In this document: positions 32,721 through 40,864 of the stretch, piece after piece
How the letters are laid out: the number at the start of each line of letters is the position of its first letter
How positions within the stretch are numbered: position 1 is the first letter of the stretch
Source of the DNA: Billgrantia campisalis
GTDB lineage: Bacteria > Pseudomonadota > Gammaproteobacteria > Pseudomonadales > Halomonadaceae
NCBI RefSeq assembly: GCF_022341425.1
Contig: NZ_JABFUC010000021.1
Coordinates: 1-46,722 of the forward strand
Length of the DNA stretch: 46,722 nucleotides
Direction of reading: 5' to 3'
Notes under the pieces: generated by a model
What the model was told of the DNA's origin: nothing
Databases searched by the model: none
What the model saw: the letters and a program-made list of their open reading frames with translations, nothing else
Program-made: the position numbers and the translations under genes

Positions 32721-32750
32721 GAAGTGATCCCGAAGTGATACCGCAGTGCA
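32721..32750. promoter_or_regulatory. Direct repeats at one-helical-turn spacing, possible activator site
   Basis: GAAGTGAT at 32721-32728 and again at 32732-32739, with a degenerate third copy GCAGTGCA at 32743-32750. Copies start exactly 11 bp apart, on the same face of the helix. A plus-strand TATACATATAAA lies just downstream (32764-32775), so the repeats are placed where an activator of the tail-collar gene would bind. Confidence 0.4.
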
Positions 32751-32822
32751 ATGCATGAGGGCCTATACATATAAAGTGCAACATCCCGCCGTCAATGAAC
32801 ATTGCCAGAATGGACTCCACCG

Positions 32823-33497
32823 ATGCCGACACCCAAGCTCCCGCTCGCCGCCCTCGCTACCGTTGCCGGCCTGCTCATGGCCAGCCCATCTGCCATGGCC
32901 TGTAATGACCAGCCGTACATCGGCTCGATCTGCGCCACTGCCGCCACCTTCTGTCCCATCGGCTACGAGCAAGCCAACGGCCAGACGCTCGCCATCGCCC
33001 AGAACCAAGCCCTATTTGCCCTGATAGGCACCACCTATGGCGGAAATGGCCAGACCACCTTCGCTCTACCCGACCTCCAAGGCCGCAGCCTGGTGGGCAC
33101 GGGCCAGAGCCCCGGCTATAGCTCCGTGACCCTCGGCCAGCAGCGCGGCCAGGAAGAGGTCACCCTGACCCAGGCCCAGATGCCCCAGCACACCCACGGC
33201 GCCCACTATTCTCCCGGCGACTTCAGCGGCAAGATCGTGGCTACCACCTCGGAAGATGGGCATAAAACACCGGCCTCCGACCGAAGGCTCGGCAGCGTTG
33301 GCGGCGGGCGAGAGAATACGCTCTATTCCGACAGCAACGACAATCTGGTAGAGATGCCGGGAATGGCTATCAGCCAGCAGGGGGCCGAGGTTACCGTGGA
33401 CGCAGCCGGAGGCAGCCAGCCCTTCAATAACCTGCCGCCTCAGCTCGGGATCAACTACTGCATTGCGGTTCAGGGCATCTTTCCGCAGCGAGACTAG
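32823..33497 (+). CDS. Secreted phage-tail-collar (MdpB-like) protein
   Basis: A 224-residue protein with a signal peptide (PTPKLPLAALATVAGLLMASPSAMA, then CNDQ), followed by the tail-collar domain: CPIGYEQANGQTLAIAQNQALFALIGTTYGGNGQTTFALPDLQGR is the standard motif, and the C terminus ends PQLGINYCIAVQGIFP. Microcystin-dependent protein MdpB and many bacterial collar proteins have the same core. There are no phage genes nearby, and the Sec signal points to an exported cellular protein. The ATG at 32823 is the first in frame with the signal peptide. A hairpin terminator follows. Confidence 0.85.
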   Translation: MPTPKLPLAALATVAGLLMASPSAMACNDQPYIGSICATAATFCPIGYEQANGQTLAIAQNQALFALIGTTYGGNGQTTFALPDLQGRSLVGTGQSPGYSSVTLGQQRGQEEVTLTQAQMPQHTHGAHYSPGDFSGKIVATTSEDGHKTPASDRRLGSVGGGRENTLYSDSNDNLVEMPGMAISQQGAEVTVDAAGGSQPFNNLPPQLGINYCIAVQGIFPQRD

Positions 33498-33548
33498 CCC
33501 TGGCCCGCGAGGCGGGTACCTCCGATCACTCCAACTGATACCAGGATG

Positions 33549-33569
33549 ATCCGCCGCCCAGCGGCGGAT
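33549..33569 (+). terminator. Rho-independent-type terminator after the collar gene
   Basis: A perfect 9-bp stem ATCCGCCGC-CCA-GCGGCGGAT followed by TCAGCTTTACTT, 51 bp past the collar stop and before the adhesin start. Confidence 0.6.
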
Positions 33570-33648
33570 TCAGCTTTACTTGTCCTCATTGAGAAGAGCC
33601 GTCCAGTGAGCGGCCATGACCCGATCGGTACTCAGGGAGTTCAGCCCC

Positions 33649-36600
33649 ATGGAAAGCAGCCCGTTTCAATCCGAACGATTAGCCGACGACACCATGGTGC
33701 CCTCGTCGCTGGCCCGGGCCGTCCCCGGCCTCAACCAGGGGCGGCGCGATGTGGTCTTTATCGACGCAGCCCTGGAACACCCAGATGCTCTGATCAAGGC
33801 GATTCCCTTAGGGGTAGAAGTGCGCTGGCTCGATGCCAATGGCGACGGCCTCGCCCAGATGGCCAGATGGGCCTCTGTTCACCATGGGTACGATGCCATC
33901 CACCTTTTGTGCCATGGGCGCCCCGGTGCCTTGCGGCTTGGCGCCATTACCCTGGACGGCCCGGCACTGGAGCACTACGCCTTGGGCCTGGCGGTGATCG
34001 GCAAAAGCCTGGCCCGCCAGGGAGCCTTGCTACTTTATGGCTGCCGCCTGGCGGAGAACGATCAGGGAGAAGCTCTTGTAGAAGCCATCGCCAAGCATAG
34101 CGGCGTGGCGGTCGCCGCCTCCCGGACCCTGACCGGTGCGAAAGAGCTGGGGGGTGACTGGACGCTGGATATGGAAATTGGCGACATCTCCCCGGCAGCC
34201 AAGGGGCTGCTTGGCACCCCGTCCTATGACGGCCTGCTAAACCAGTTCCATGAGGATTTTGCCGACTTTGACGGCGCCGAACAATTCACCAGCGATGTCG
34301 ATGATCCGGACTACGATCACTTTCTTGAATTCAGCCACCATGGGGTCGACTTCCGGTTGACCCTGCTGTGGGACGATCCCTACCAAGATGCCGACACAGG
34401 TGCCGACCTCCGGCTCCAGGGCTTTTCCTATACTTACTCATATGTCTCAGCAGACGATGTCCCTGATGACATGGATGACGGCCCCAGTCTTCATGTCAGC
34501 CACCGAACAAGTGGCGATATTCCGGATGACAACCTGGATCGCATCGGCTATTTCGATATCGCCCGAGTGGATGGTGAGCCCTTTACCTTCGATAATATCT
34601 GGGTGCTTAACCCTCGCAGTACCGAGCCAACGTTGATCCAGGCCTTTCTGGATGGCATGGAAGTCGGAAGCTTCACTGTGCCAGGCCAACCCGACGAAGA
34701 CCCAGACCTCAGTCGCGAAGCTTATGTGGTTGACTTCGAAGAGGACGGACTGGGCGTTGACAGGTTACTATTCACCAGCGATGACTTCTTCAGCTTTACC
34801 CTCAAGAATTTTTACGGCAGCACCAGCTACGCGCCCCTCAGCCCACCCCCCACCCTGACCCTGGCCGAGGACACTGGCGCCAGCGACAGCGACGGCATCA
34901 CTCGAAACAACACGGTACTAGTTGGCGAGCTGGTCGACGACGCCAGTTGGGAATACAGCTCTGACGGCGGCGACAGCTGGAATACCGGCAGCGGCGACAG
35001 CTTTACCCTGTCCGATGATGAATATGCCGCCGGTCAGGTGAAGGTACGCCAGACCGCACCCTCGAGTGATACCAGCGAACCCACGAGCAACGACACCACC
35101 TGGGTGATCGATACCATCCCACCGGAGGCCCCCACCCTGGCCCTGGAAGAAGACACCGGCGCCAGCGACAGCGACGGCATCACCAACAACGGCAGCATCG
35201 CCGTGGACGGCCTCGAGCCCGACGCCAGTTGGGAATACAGCTCTGACGGCGGCGAGACTTGGCAGGAAGGCAGCGGCGATAGCTTCGAGCTGCCCGAAGG
35301 CGACTATGCCGCCGATCAGGTGCGGGTGCGCCAGACCGACTTGGCGGGCAATGTCAGCACCACAGGCAGCAATGCCGAGAGCTGGACGGTGGATACCACC
35401 CCGCCGGCCGCCCCCACCCTGGCCCTGGTGGAAGACACCGGCGCCAGCGACAGCGACGGCATCACCAACAACGGCACCATCACGGTGGGCGCGCTGGAGG
35501 ACGACGCCGGCTGGGAGTACAGCCTCGACGGCGGCGATACTTGGCAGGAAGGCAGCGGCACCAGCTTTACACTACCCGAGGGCGAGTATGCCGCCGATCA
35601 GGTGCGGGTGCGCCAGACCGATCCTGCCGGCAACCTCGGTGACGCCGCCGGCAATACCGACGCCTGGACGGTGGACACCTCAGCCCCCGACGCCCCCACC
35701 CTGGCCCTGGAAGAAGACACCGGCGCCAGCGACAGCGACGGCATCACCAACAACGGCACCATCACGGTGGGCGCGCTGGAGGACGACGCCGGCTGGGAGT
35801 ACAGCCTCGACGGCGGCGATACTTGGCAGGAAGGCAGCGGCACCAGCTTTACACTACCCGAGGGCGAGTATGCCGCCGATCAGGTGCGGGTGCGCCAGAC
35901 CGATCCTGCCGGCAACCTCGGTGACGCCGCCGGCAATACCGACGCCTGGACGGTGGACACCACCCCGCCGGCCGCCCCCACCCTGGCCCTGGTGGAAGAC
36001 ACTGGCGCCAGCGACAGTGACGGCATCACCCAGAACGGCACCATCACGGTGGACGCGCTGGAGGACGACGCCGACTGGGAGTACAGCCTCGACGGCGGCG
36101 ACAGCTGGCAGGCCGGCAGCGGCGACAGCTTCGAGCTCCAAGAAGGCAGCTATGCCAGCGGTGACGTGCAGGTGCGACAGACCGACTTGGCGGGCAATGT
36201 CAGCACCACCGCCAGCAACGGCATCGACTGGGTGATCGATACCACCCCGCCGGCCGCCCCCACCCTGGCCCTGGAAGAAGACACCGGCGCCAGCGACAGC
36301 GATGGCATCACCAACAACGGCAGCATCGCCGTGGACGGCCTCGAGCCCGACGCCGGCTGGGAGTACAGCTCTGACGGCGGCGAGACTTGGCAGGAAGGCA
36401 GCGGCGATAGCTTCGAGCTCCAAGAAGGCAGCTATGCCAGCGGTAAGGTGCAGGTGCGCCAGACCGACCTCGCCGGCAATATCAGCGCAGCGGGCAGCAA
36501 TACTGACGCCTGGACGGTGGACACCTCAGCCCCCGACGCCCCCACCCTGGCCCTGGTGGAAGACACCGGCGCCAGCGACAGCGATGGCATCACCAACAAC

Positions 36601-39600
36601 GGCAACATCGCCGTGGACGGCCTCGAGCCCGACGCCAGTTGGGAATATAGCCTCGACGGCGGCGAGACTTGGCAGGAAGGCAGCGGCACCAGCTTCGAGC
36701 TCACCGAAGGCAGCTATGCCAGCGGTGACGTGCGGGTGCGCCAGACCGACCTCGCGGGCAATGTCAGCACCGCGGGCAGCAATGCCGACGCCTGGACCGT
36801 GGACACCACCCCGCCGGCCGCCCCCACCCTGGCCCTGGAAGAAGACACCGGCGCCAGTGACAGCGACGGCATCACCCAGAACGGCAGCATCGCCGTGGAC
36901 GGCCTCGAGCCCGACGCCAGTTGGGAATACAGCTCTGACGGCGGCGTTACTTGGCAGGAAGGCAGCGGCGACAGCTTCGAGCTCCAAGAAGGCAGCTATG
37001 CCAGCGGTAAGGTGCAGGTGCGCCAGACCGACCTGGCCGGCAACCTCGGTGACGCCGCCGGCAATACCGACGCCTGGACGGTGGACACCACCCCGCCGGC
37101 CGCCCCCACCCTGGCCCTGGTGGAAGACACCGGCGCCAGCGACAGTGACGGCATCACCCAGAACGGCACCATCACGGTGGACGCGCTGGAGGACGACGCC
37201 GACTGGGAGTACAGCCTCGACGGCGGCGAGACTTGGCAGGAAGGCAGCGGCGACAGCTTCACGCTCCCCGAAGGCAGCTATGACAGCGGTAAGGTGCAGG
37301 TGCGACAGATCGACCTCGCCGGCAATATCAGCGCAGCGGGCAGCAATACTGACGCCTGGACGGTGGACACCTCAGCCCCCGACGCCCCCACCCTGGCCCT
37401 GGAAGAAGACACCGGCGCCAGCGACAGCGACGGCATCACCAACAACGGCAGCATCGCCGTGGACGGCCTCGAGCCCGACGCCAGTTGGGAATACAGCTCT
37501 GACGGCGGCGAGACTTGGCAGGAAGGCAGCGGCGATAGCTTCGAGCTGCCCGAAGGCGACTATGCCGCCGATCAGGTGCAGGTGCGCCAGACCGACCTCG
37601 CCGGCAATATCAGCGCAGCGGGCAGCAATACTGACGCCTGGACGGTGGATACCTCAGCCCCCGACGCCCCCACCCTGGCCCTGGAAGAAGACACCGGCGC
37701 CAGCGACAGCGATGGCATCACCAACAACGGCAGCATCGCCGTGGACGGCCTCGAGCCCGACGCCAGTTGGGAATACAGCTCTGACGGCGGCGAGACTTGG
37801 CAGGAAGGCAGCGGCGATAGCTTCGAGCTCCAAGAAGGCAGCTATGCCAGCGGTAAGGTGCAGGTGCGCCAGACCGACCTCGCCGGCAACCTCGGTGACG
37901 CCGCCGGCAATACCGACGCCTGGACGGTGGACACCACCCCGCCGGCCGCCCCCACCCTGGCCCTGGTGGAAGACACCGGCGCCAGCGACAGCGATGGCAT
38001 CACCAACAACGGCACCATCACGGTGGGCGCGCTGGAGGACGGCGCCGACTGGGAGTACAGCCTCGACGGCGGCGACAGCTGGCAGCCCGGCAGCGGCGAT
38101 AGCTTCGAACTGCCCGAGGGCGACTATGCCGCCGATCAGGTGCGGGTGCGCCAGACCGACCTCGCGGGCAACCTCGGTGACGCCGCCGGCAATACCGACG
38201 CCTGGACCGTGGACACCACCCCGCCGGCCGCCCCCACCCTGGCCCTGGAAGAACACACCGGCCCCATCGACGGCATCACCCAGAACGGGAGTATCGTCGT
38301 GGACGGCATAGAGTCCGAGACCAGCTGGGAGTACAGCCTAGACGGCGGCGAAAGCTGGCAGGATGGCAGCGGCGACAGCTTCGAACTGCCCGAGGGCGAC
38401 TACCCCAGCGGCCAAGTGCAGGTACGCCAGCGCGATATCGCCGGCAATACCAGCCCCGCCACCAGCAACGACATCGACTGGGTGATCGATGCCGCCCCGT
38501 ACGTCCCCCCCGAGGAGGAACAGGACCGCGTCCCCAACCCCGATGGTACAGGTCAGGGCGATGGTAACGGCGATGGCATTCCCGACCGCCAACAGGAGCA
38601 TGTGGTCTCCCAGGGACTGCTCTATACCAGCACACCACGCAGCCGTCCTGGCGATGCCCGGGAGGTCTTCATTACCCTGGCCGCCGAGCATGACAACGCG
38701 GACCAGGAGGGCGCACGCCTGTTTAACCTGGCCCAATGGGATGCCCCTGATGATCCGCGCGAAGACCTCGAGATGCCAGTGGGAATGATCAGCTTCGAGG
38801 CCAATCTTCCCACTCCCGGCATCCAACAGAACTTCTCGCTATTCCTCGAAGGCGGCGTCCTGGTGAACGGCTACTGGAAGCAGGACGCTCAAGGCGACTG
38901 GATCAACCTGGCCAGCCCCGAGCATGGCGGACGCACCTACCACATGGGCAACAAGACACGCCTGGACTTCGTCATTGAGGATGGCGGCCCCTTCGATGCC
39001 GATGGCCTCGCCAATGGCACCATCGTCGACCCCGGCGCCCCGGGCATGGATCTGGTTCGTCAGTTCGAGCCCGGCCCCATCAATGCCGGCCTCTTCGACG
39101 ACGACCACCCTCTCCTGCCCCAACTCTACCAGGACCTGCTGGGCCGCGACGCCGATGCGGAAGGACTCGCCTTTTGGGAAGCGGAACTGGAGAGTGGCCA
39201 AATGGACCGCTTCGAGGTACTGGCGGCCATGTTGGACTCCCCCGAGTTCCAACAGGGGACCGGCCTGATCCTGCAACTATACCAGGGGCTGCTGTCACGC
39301 AGCGCCGATCCCGATGGCCTGGCTTACTGGATGGGAGTCAGCCAACAAGAGCAAAGCGAAAGCCATGTGGTCGAGCACTTCATGCAGAGCACCGAGTTCA
39401 CCTTGGCCTGGGGTCAGCAGGACGATAGCGCCTTTGTCGAGGCGCTCTATCAGGAGCTACTGGACCGCGATCCCGATGCCGAGGGGGAAGCCTACTGGCT
39501 CTCACAGCTGACCCAGGGACAAGCGCGTCATGAGGTCATCGCGGCCACACTGCTGGGCGAGGAAGCTCAACAGGGCATGGCGGCGAGTCTCGCCGTAGAT

Positions 39601-39777
39601 GCCCTGTCACTTCGCCTGTTCAAGGATCAACTGAGCCTGACCGACCAACTGTTACTGCGTCAGCAGTGGGAGGATAGCGGCGACAACGCCAGCTTCCACC
39701 GCAGCCTGCTGGAGGACGCCACGGTGGAGATGGAGCTAGCCGAGCTGATCGGCACGGCCCCGGAGCTCGACGGCTAG
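33649..39777 (+). CDS. Giant DUF4347 / Ig-repeat / DUF4214 surface adhesin
   Basis: A 2042-residue acidic protein. Residues about 20-205 are a DUF4347 domain (DVVFIDAALEHPDALIKAI, IHLLCHGRPGALRLG, LLLYGCRLAEND), typical of the N terminus of large exported repeat proteins. About 210-395 is a beta-rich domain. About 400-1614 holds 13 Ig-like modules of about 94 residues with EDTGASDSDGIT, WEYS.DGG and VRQTDLAGN. Next come a linker with calcium-site-like DGTGQGDGNGDGIPDRQ, a beta-sandwich (about 1640-1790) and three DUF4214 units (LYQDLLGRDADAEGLAFW and similar). No Sec signal, so type I export is likely. The ATG at 33649 has AGGGAG upstream; another in-frame ATG lies at 33616. Confidence 0.88.
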   Translation: MESSPFQSERLADDTMVPSSLARAVPGLNQGRRDVVFIDAALEHPDALIKAIPLGVEVRWLDANGDGLAQMARWASVHHGYDAIHLLCHGRPGALRLGAITLDGPALEHYALGLAVIGKSLARQGALLLYGCRLAENDQGEALVEAIAKHSGVAVAASRTLTGAKELGGDWTLDMEIGDISPAAKGLLGTPSYDGLLNQFHEDFADFDGAEQFTSDVDDPDYDHFLEFSHHGVDFRLTLLWDDPYQDADTGADLRLQGFSYTYSYVSADDVPDDMDDGPSLHVSHRTSGDIPDDNLDRIGYFDIARVDGEPFTFDNIWVLNPRSTEPTLIQAFLDGMEVGSFTVPGQPDEDPDLSREAYVVDFEEDGLGVDRLLFTSDDFFSFTLKNFYGSTSYAPLSPPPTLTLAEDTGASDSDGITRNNTVLVGELVDDASWEYSSDGGDSWNTGSGDSFTLSDDEYAAGQVKVRQTAPSSDTSEPTSNDTTWVIDTIPPEAPTLALEEDTGASDSDGITNNGSIAVDGLEPDASWEYSSDGGETWQEGSGDSFELPEGDYAADQVRVRQTDLAGNVSTTGSNAESWTVDTTPPAAPTLALVEDTGASDSDGITNNGTITVGALEDDAGWEYSLDGGDTWQEGSGTSFTLPEGEYAADQVRVRQTDPAGNLGDAAGNTDAWTVDTSAPDAPTLALEEDTGASDSDGITNNGTITVGALEDDAGWEYSLDGGDTWQEGSGTSFTLPEGEYAADQVRVRQTDPAGNLGDAAGNTDAWTVDTTPPAAPTLALVEDTGASDSDGITQNGTITVDALEDDADWEYSLDGGDSWQAGSGDSFELQEGSYASGDVQVRQTDLAGNVSTTASNGIDWVIDTTPPAAPTLALEEDTGASDSDGITNNGSIAVDGLEPDAGWEYSSDGGETWQEGSGDSFELQEGSYASGKVQVRQTDLAGNISAAGSNTDAWTVDTSAPDAPTLALVEDTGASDSDGITNNGNIAVDGLEPDASWEYSLDGGETWQEGSGTSFELTEGSYASGDVRVRQTDLAGNVSTAGSNADAWTVDTTPPAAPTLALEEDTGASDSDGITQNGSIAVDGLEPDASWEYSSDGGVTWQEGSGDSFELQEGSYASGKVQVRQTDLAGNLGDAAGNTDAWTVDTTPPAAPTLALVEDTGASDSDGITQNGTITVDALEDDADWEYSLDGGETWQEGSGDSFTLPEGSYDSGKVQVRQIDLAGNISAAGSNTDAWTVDTSAPDAPTLALEEDTGASDSDGITNNGSIAVDGLEPDASWEYSSDGGETWQEGSGDSFELPEGDYAADQVQVRQTDLAGNISAAGSNTDAWTVDTSAPDAPTLALEEDTGASDSDGITNNGSIAVDGLEPDASWEYSSDGGETWQEGSGDSFELQEGSYASGKVQVRQTDLAGNLGDAAGNTDAWTVDTTPPAAPTLALVEDTGASDSDGITNNGTITVGALEDGADWEYSLDGGDSWQPGSGDSFELPEGDYAADQVRVRQTDLAGNLGDAAGNTDAWTVDTTPPAAPTLALEEHTGPIDGITQNGSIVVDGIESETSWEYSLDGGESWQDGSGDSFELPEGDYPSGQVQVRQRDIAGNTSPATSNDIDWVIDAAPYVPPEEEQDRVPNPDGTGQGDGNGDGIPDRQQEHVVSQGLLYTSTPRSRPGDAREVFITLAAEHDNADQEGARLFNLAQWDAPDDPREDLEMPVGMISFEANLPTPGIQQNFSLFLEGGVLVNGYWKQDAQGDWINLASPEHGGRTYHMGNKTRLDFVIEDGGPFDADGLANGTIVDPGAPGMDLVRQFEPGPINAGLFDDDHPLLPQLYQDLLGRDADAEGLAFWEAELESGQMDRFEVLAAMLDSPEFQQGTGLILQLYQGLLSRSADPDGLAYWMGVSQQEQSESHVVEHFMQSTEFTLAWGQQDDSAFVEALYQELLDRDPDAEGEAYWLSQLTQGQARHEVIAATLLGEEAQQGMAASLAVDALSLRLFKDQLSLTDQLLLRQQWEDSGDNASFHRSLLEDATVEMELAELIGTAPELDG
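34843..38490. repeat. Thirteen tandem 282-bp modules inside the adhesin gene
   Basis: In-frame repeats of 94 codons. Modules three and four (offset exactly 282 bp, for example 35461 and 35743) are almost identical at nucleotide level, showing recent duplication. Junctions are of two kinds, PPAAPTLAL and APDAPTLAL, shuffled among modules, and cores alternate between SIAVDGLEPDA and TITVGALEDDA, indicating recombination. The first module is divergent and the last is shortened (EEHTGPIDGIT). Confidence 0.95.
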
Positions 39778-39808
39778 CGGCGGGGGAGACAGGTAGCGGC
39801 GGGGAAAT

Positions 39809-39834
39809 GGGGGGCCTTCATTAACCGGCCCCCC
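39809..39834 (+). terminator. Terminator between the adhesin and sapC
   Basis: A perfect 8-bp stem GGGGGGCC / GGCCCCCC with a 10-base loop, followed by TTATAA on the plus strand. It is 31 bp past the adhesin stop; the convergent sapC gene ends 61 bp further on, so the hairpin may serve both. Confidence 0.65.
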
Positions 39835-39895
39835 TTATAACCCATGGCAGTTTTCGTACAAAACCTAGCGAGCCGCGCAGGGCACCAGCCTAGCC

Positions 39896-40714
39896 TCATT
39901 GGTCAAAATCGAACTCCAAGTCGTCGTCGCCTTCGCCGAACAGACCATCGAGATTGGTCGAGGTGGCCTGAGTCTGGCGGGCGGCATGGGCGGCATGGAG
40001 CTGAGCGAATTTGTGCAGCACGCCAAGGCGCGAAGTGGAGAAGCGCTGCCCGTAGGCGATGGGCAGCGCCTGGGCGTCGCGCAGCTCGGCCAGGGTTGGG
40101 CCATCCAGGGCAGCAAGGGCCTGGTCATCGATGCGCTTGAGCCCCATGAGCAGCGGGCGTGCGGGGTCGGGGTTCTCGACGTCCAGCGTCCAGCCGGTAA
40201 GCAGGCCAGCCTTCTCCAGGGCATCGACGGCCCTGTCGGTCAACGCCTGGTTGCTGGCGCACTGCTTGAGGAAGCCAAACAGCTTGACCACCAGCGGGGT
40301 GGGCTGGCCCTGATCATCGAAGAAGCGCTGCTCGCCCTGATCGGTCTGGGGGCGCTCCCGGTAGAGGCCGCTGGCGTGGTCGAAACACAACAACTGACGC
40401 TCCTGGCCACCGGCGATCACCCGGTTCAGGCTGAAGGGGTAGCCGCGATAATAGCTGGGCACATAGCCCAGCGCCCAGCGACCGCTGGGCGCCACCAGCA
40501 GGTTTTTGTCCTGGTGCAGGCCCTGCAGGGCCACCAGGCGGTGACCGCCCCGGAGACGGGGGGCGAAGGCCAGCGGGTAGACCGCCAGCGCCGTGGGCAG
40601 CTCGGCCAGCAACAGCGGTGCCCAGGCATCCTCGGCGGCGAAGCGGTAGTCATCCTGGCGTTTCCAGCCATGGGTGAGATGGCGCTCGGGATCAAGCGGT
40701 TCGAACTGACTCAT
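39896..40714 (-). CDS. SapC family protein
   Basis: A 272-residue cytosolic-looking protein of the SapC family (named after a Campylobacter S-layer locus gene). Features are an N-terminal AWAPLLLAELPTALAVYPLAFAP segment, LVALQGLHQDKNLLVAPSGRWALGYVPSYYRGYPFSL, CFDHASGLY and a C-terminal helical half. Its biochemical role is unknown; members often neighbour large secreted proteins. AGGAGA lies 7 bp before the ATG. It converges on the adhesin gene and follows the second DUF4214 protease by 150 bp on the same strand. The acidic C terminus (GEGDDDLEFDFDQ) fits a halophile. Confidence 0.85.
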   Translation of the reverse strand: MSQFEPLDPERHLTHGWKRQDDYRFAAEDAWAPLLLAELPTALAVYPLAFAPRLRGGHRLVALQGLHQDKNLLVAPSGRWALGYVPSYYRGYPFSLNRVIAGGQERQLLCFDHASGLYRERPQTDQGEQRFFDDQGQPTPLVVKLFGFLKQCASNQALTDRAVDALEKAGLLTGWTLDVENPDPARPLLMGLKRIDDQALAALDGPTLAELRDAQALPIAYGQRFSTSRLGVLHKFAQLHAAHAARQTQATSTNLDGLFGEGDDDLEFDFDQ

Positions 40715-40864
40715 GACTCTCTCCTGACGCTGGGGTATCCATCATAATGCAAGGTCGCCAACGCCCTGAGCCTCCGTCTTTTCATCGCCCCCCTCTCCCC
40801 GCCCGACGCCAAGAACCACCCCTGACCATCGTCCCTCAACGGGGGAGAGTATCAACAACGGCTC

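Noticed and set aside
36302..38311. A 669-codon plus-strand frame of Pro/Thr/Ala repeats inside the adhesin
   Set aside because: Out-of-frame reading of the 282-bp modules; no start signals, and repetitive only because the real gene is.
34843..38490. Regular repeats considered as a CRISPR or other array
   Set aside because: Units are 282 bp, in frame, with no short spacer-repeat structure; they encode Ig-like modules.
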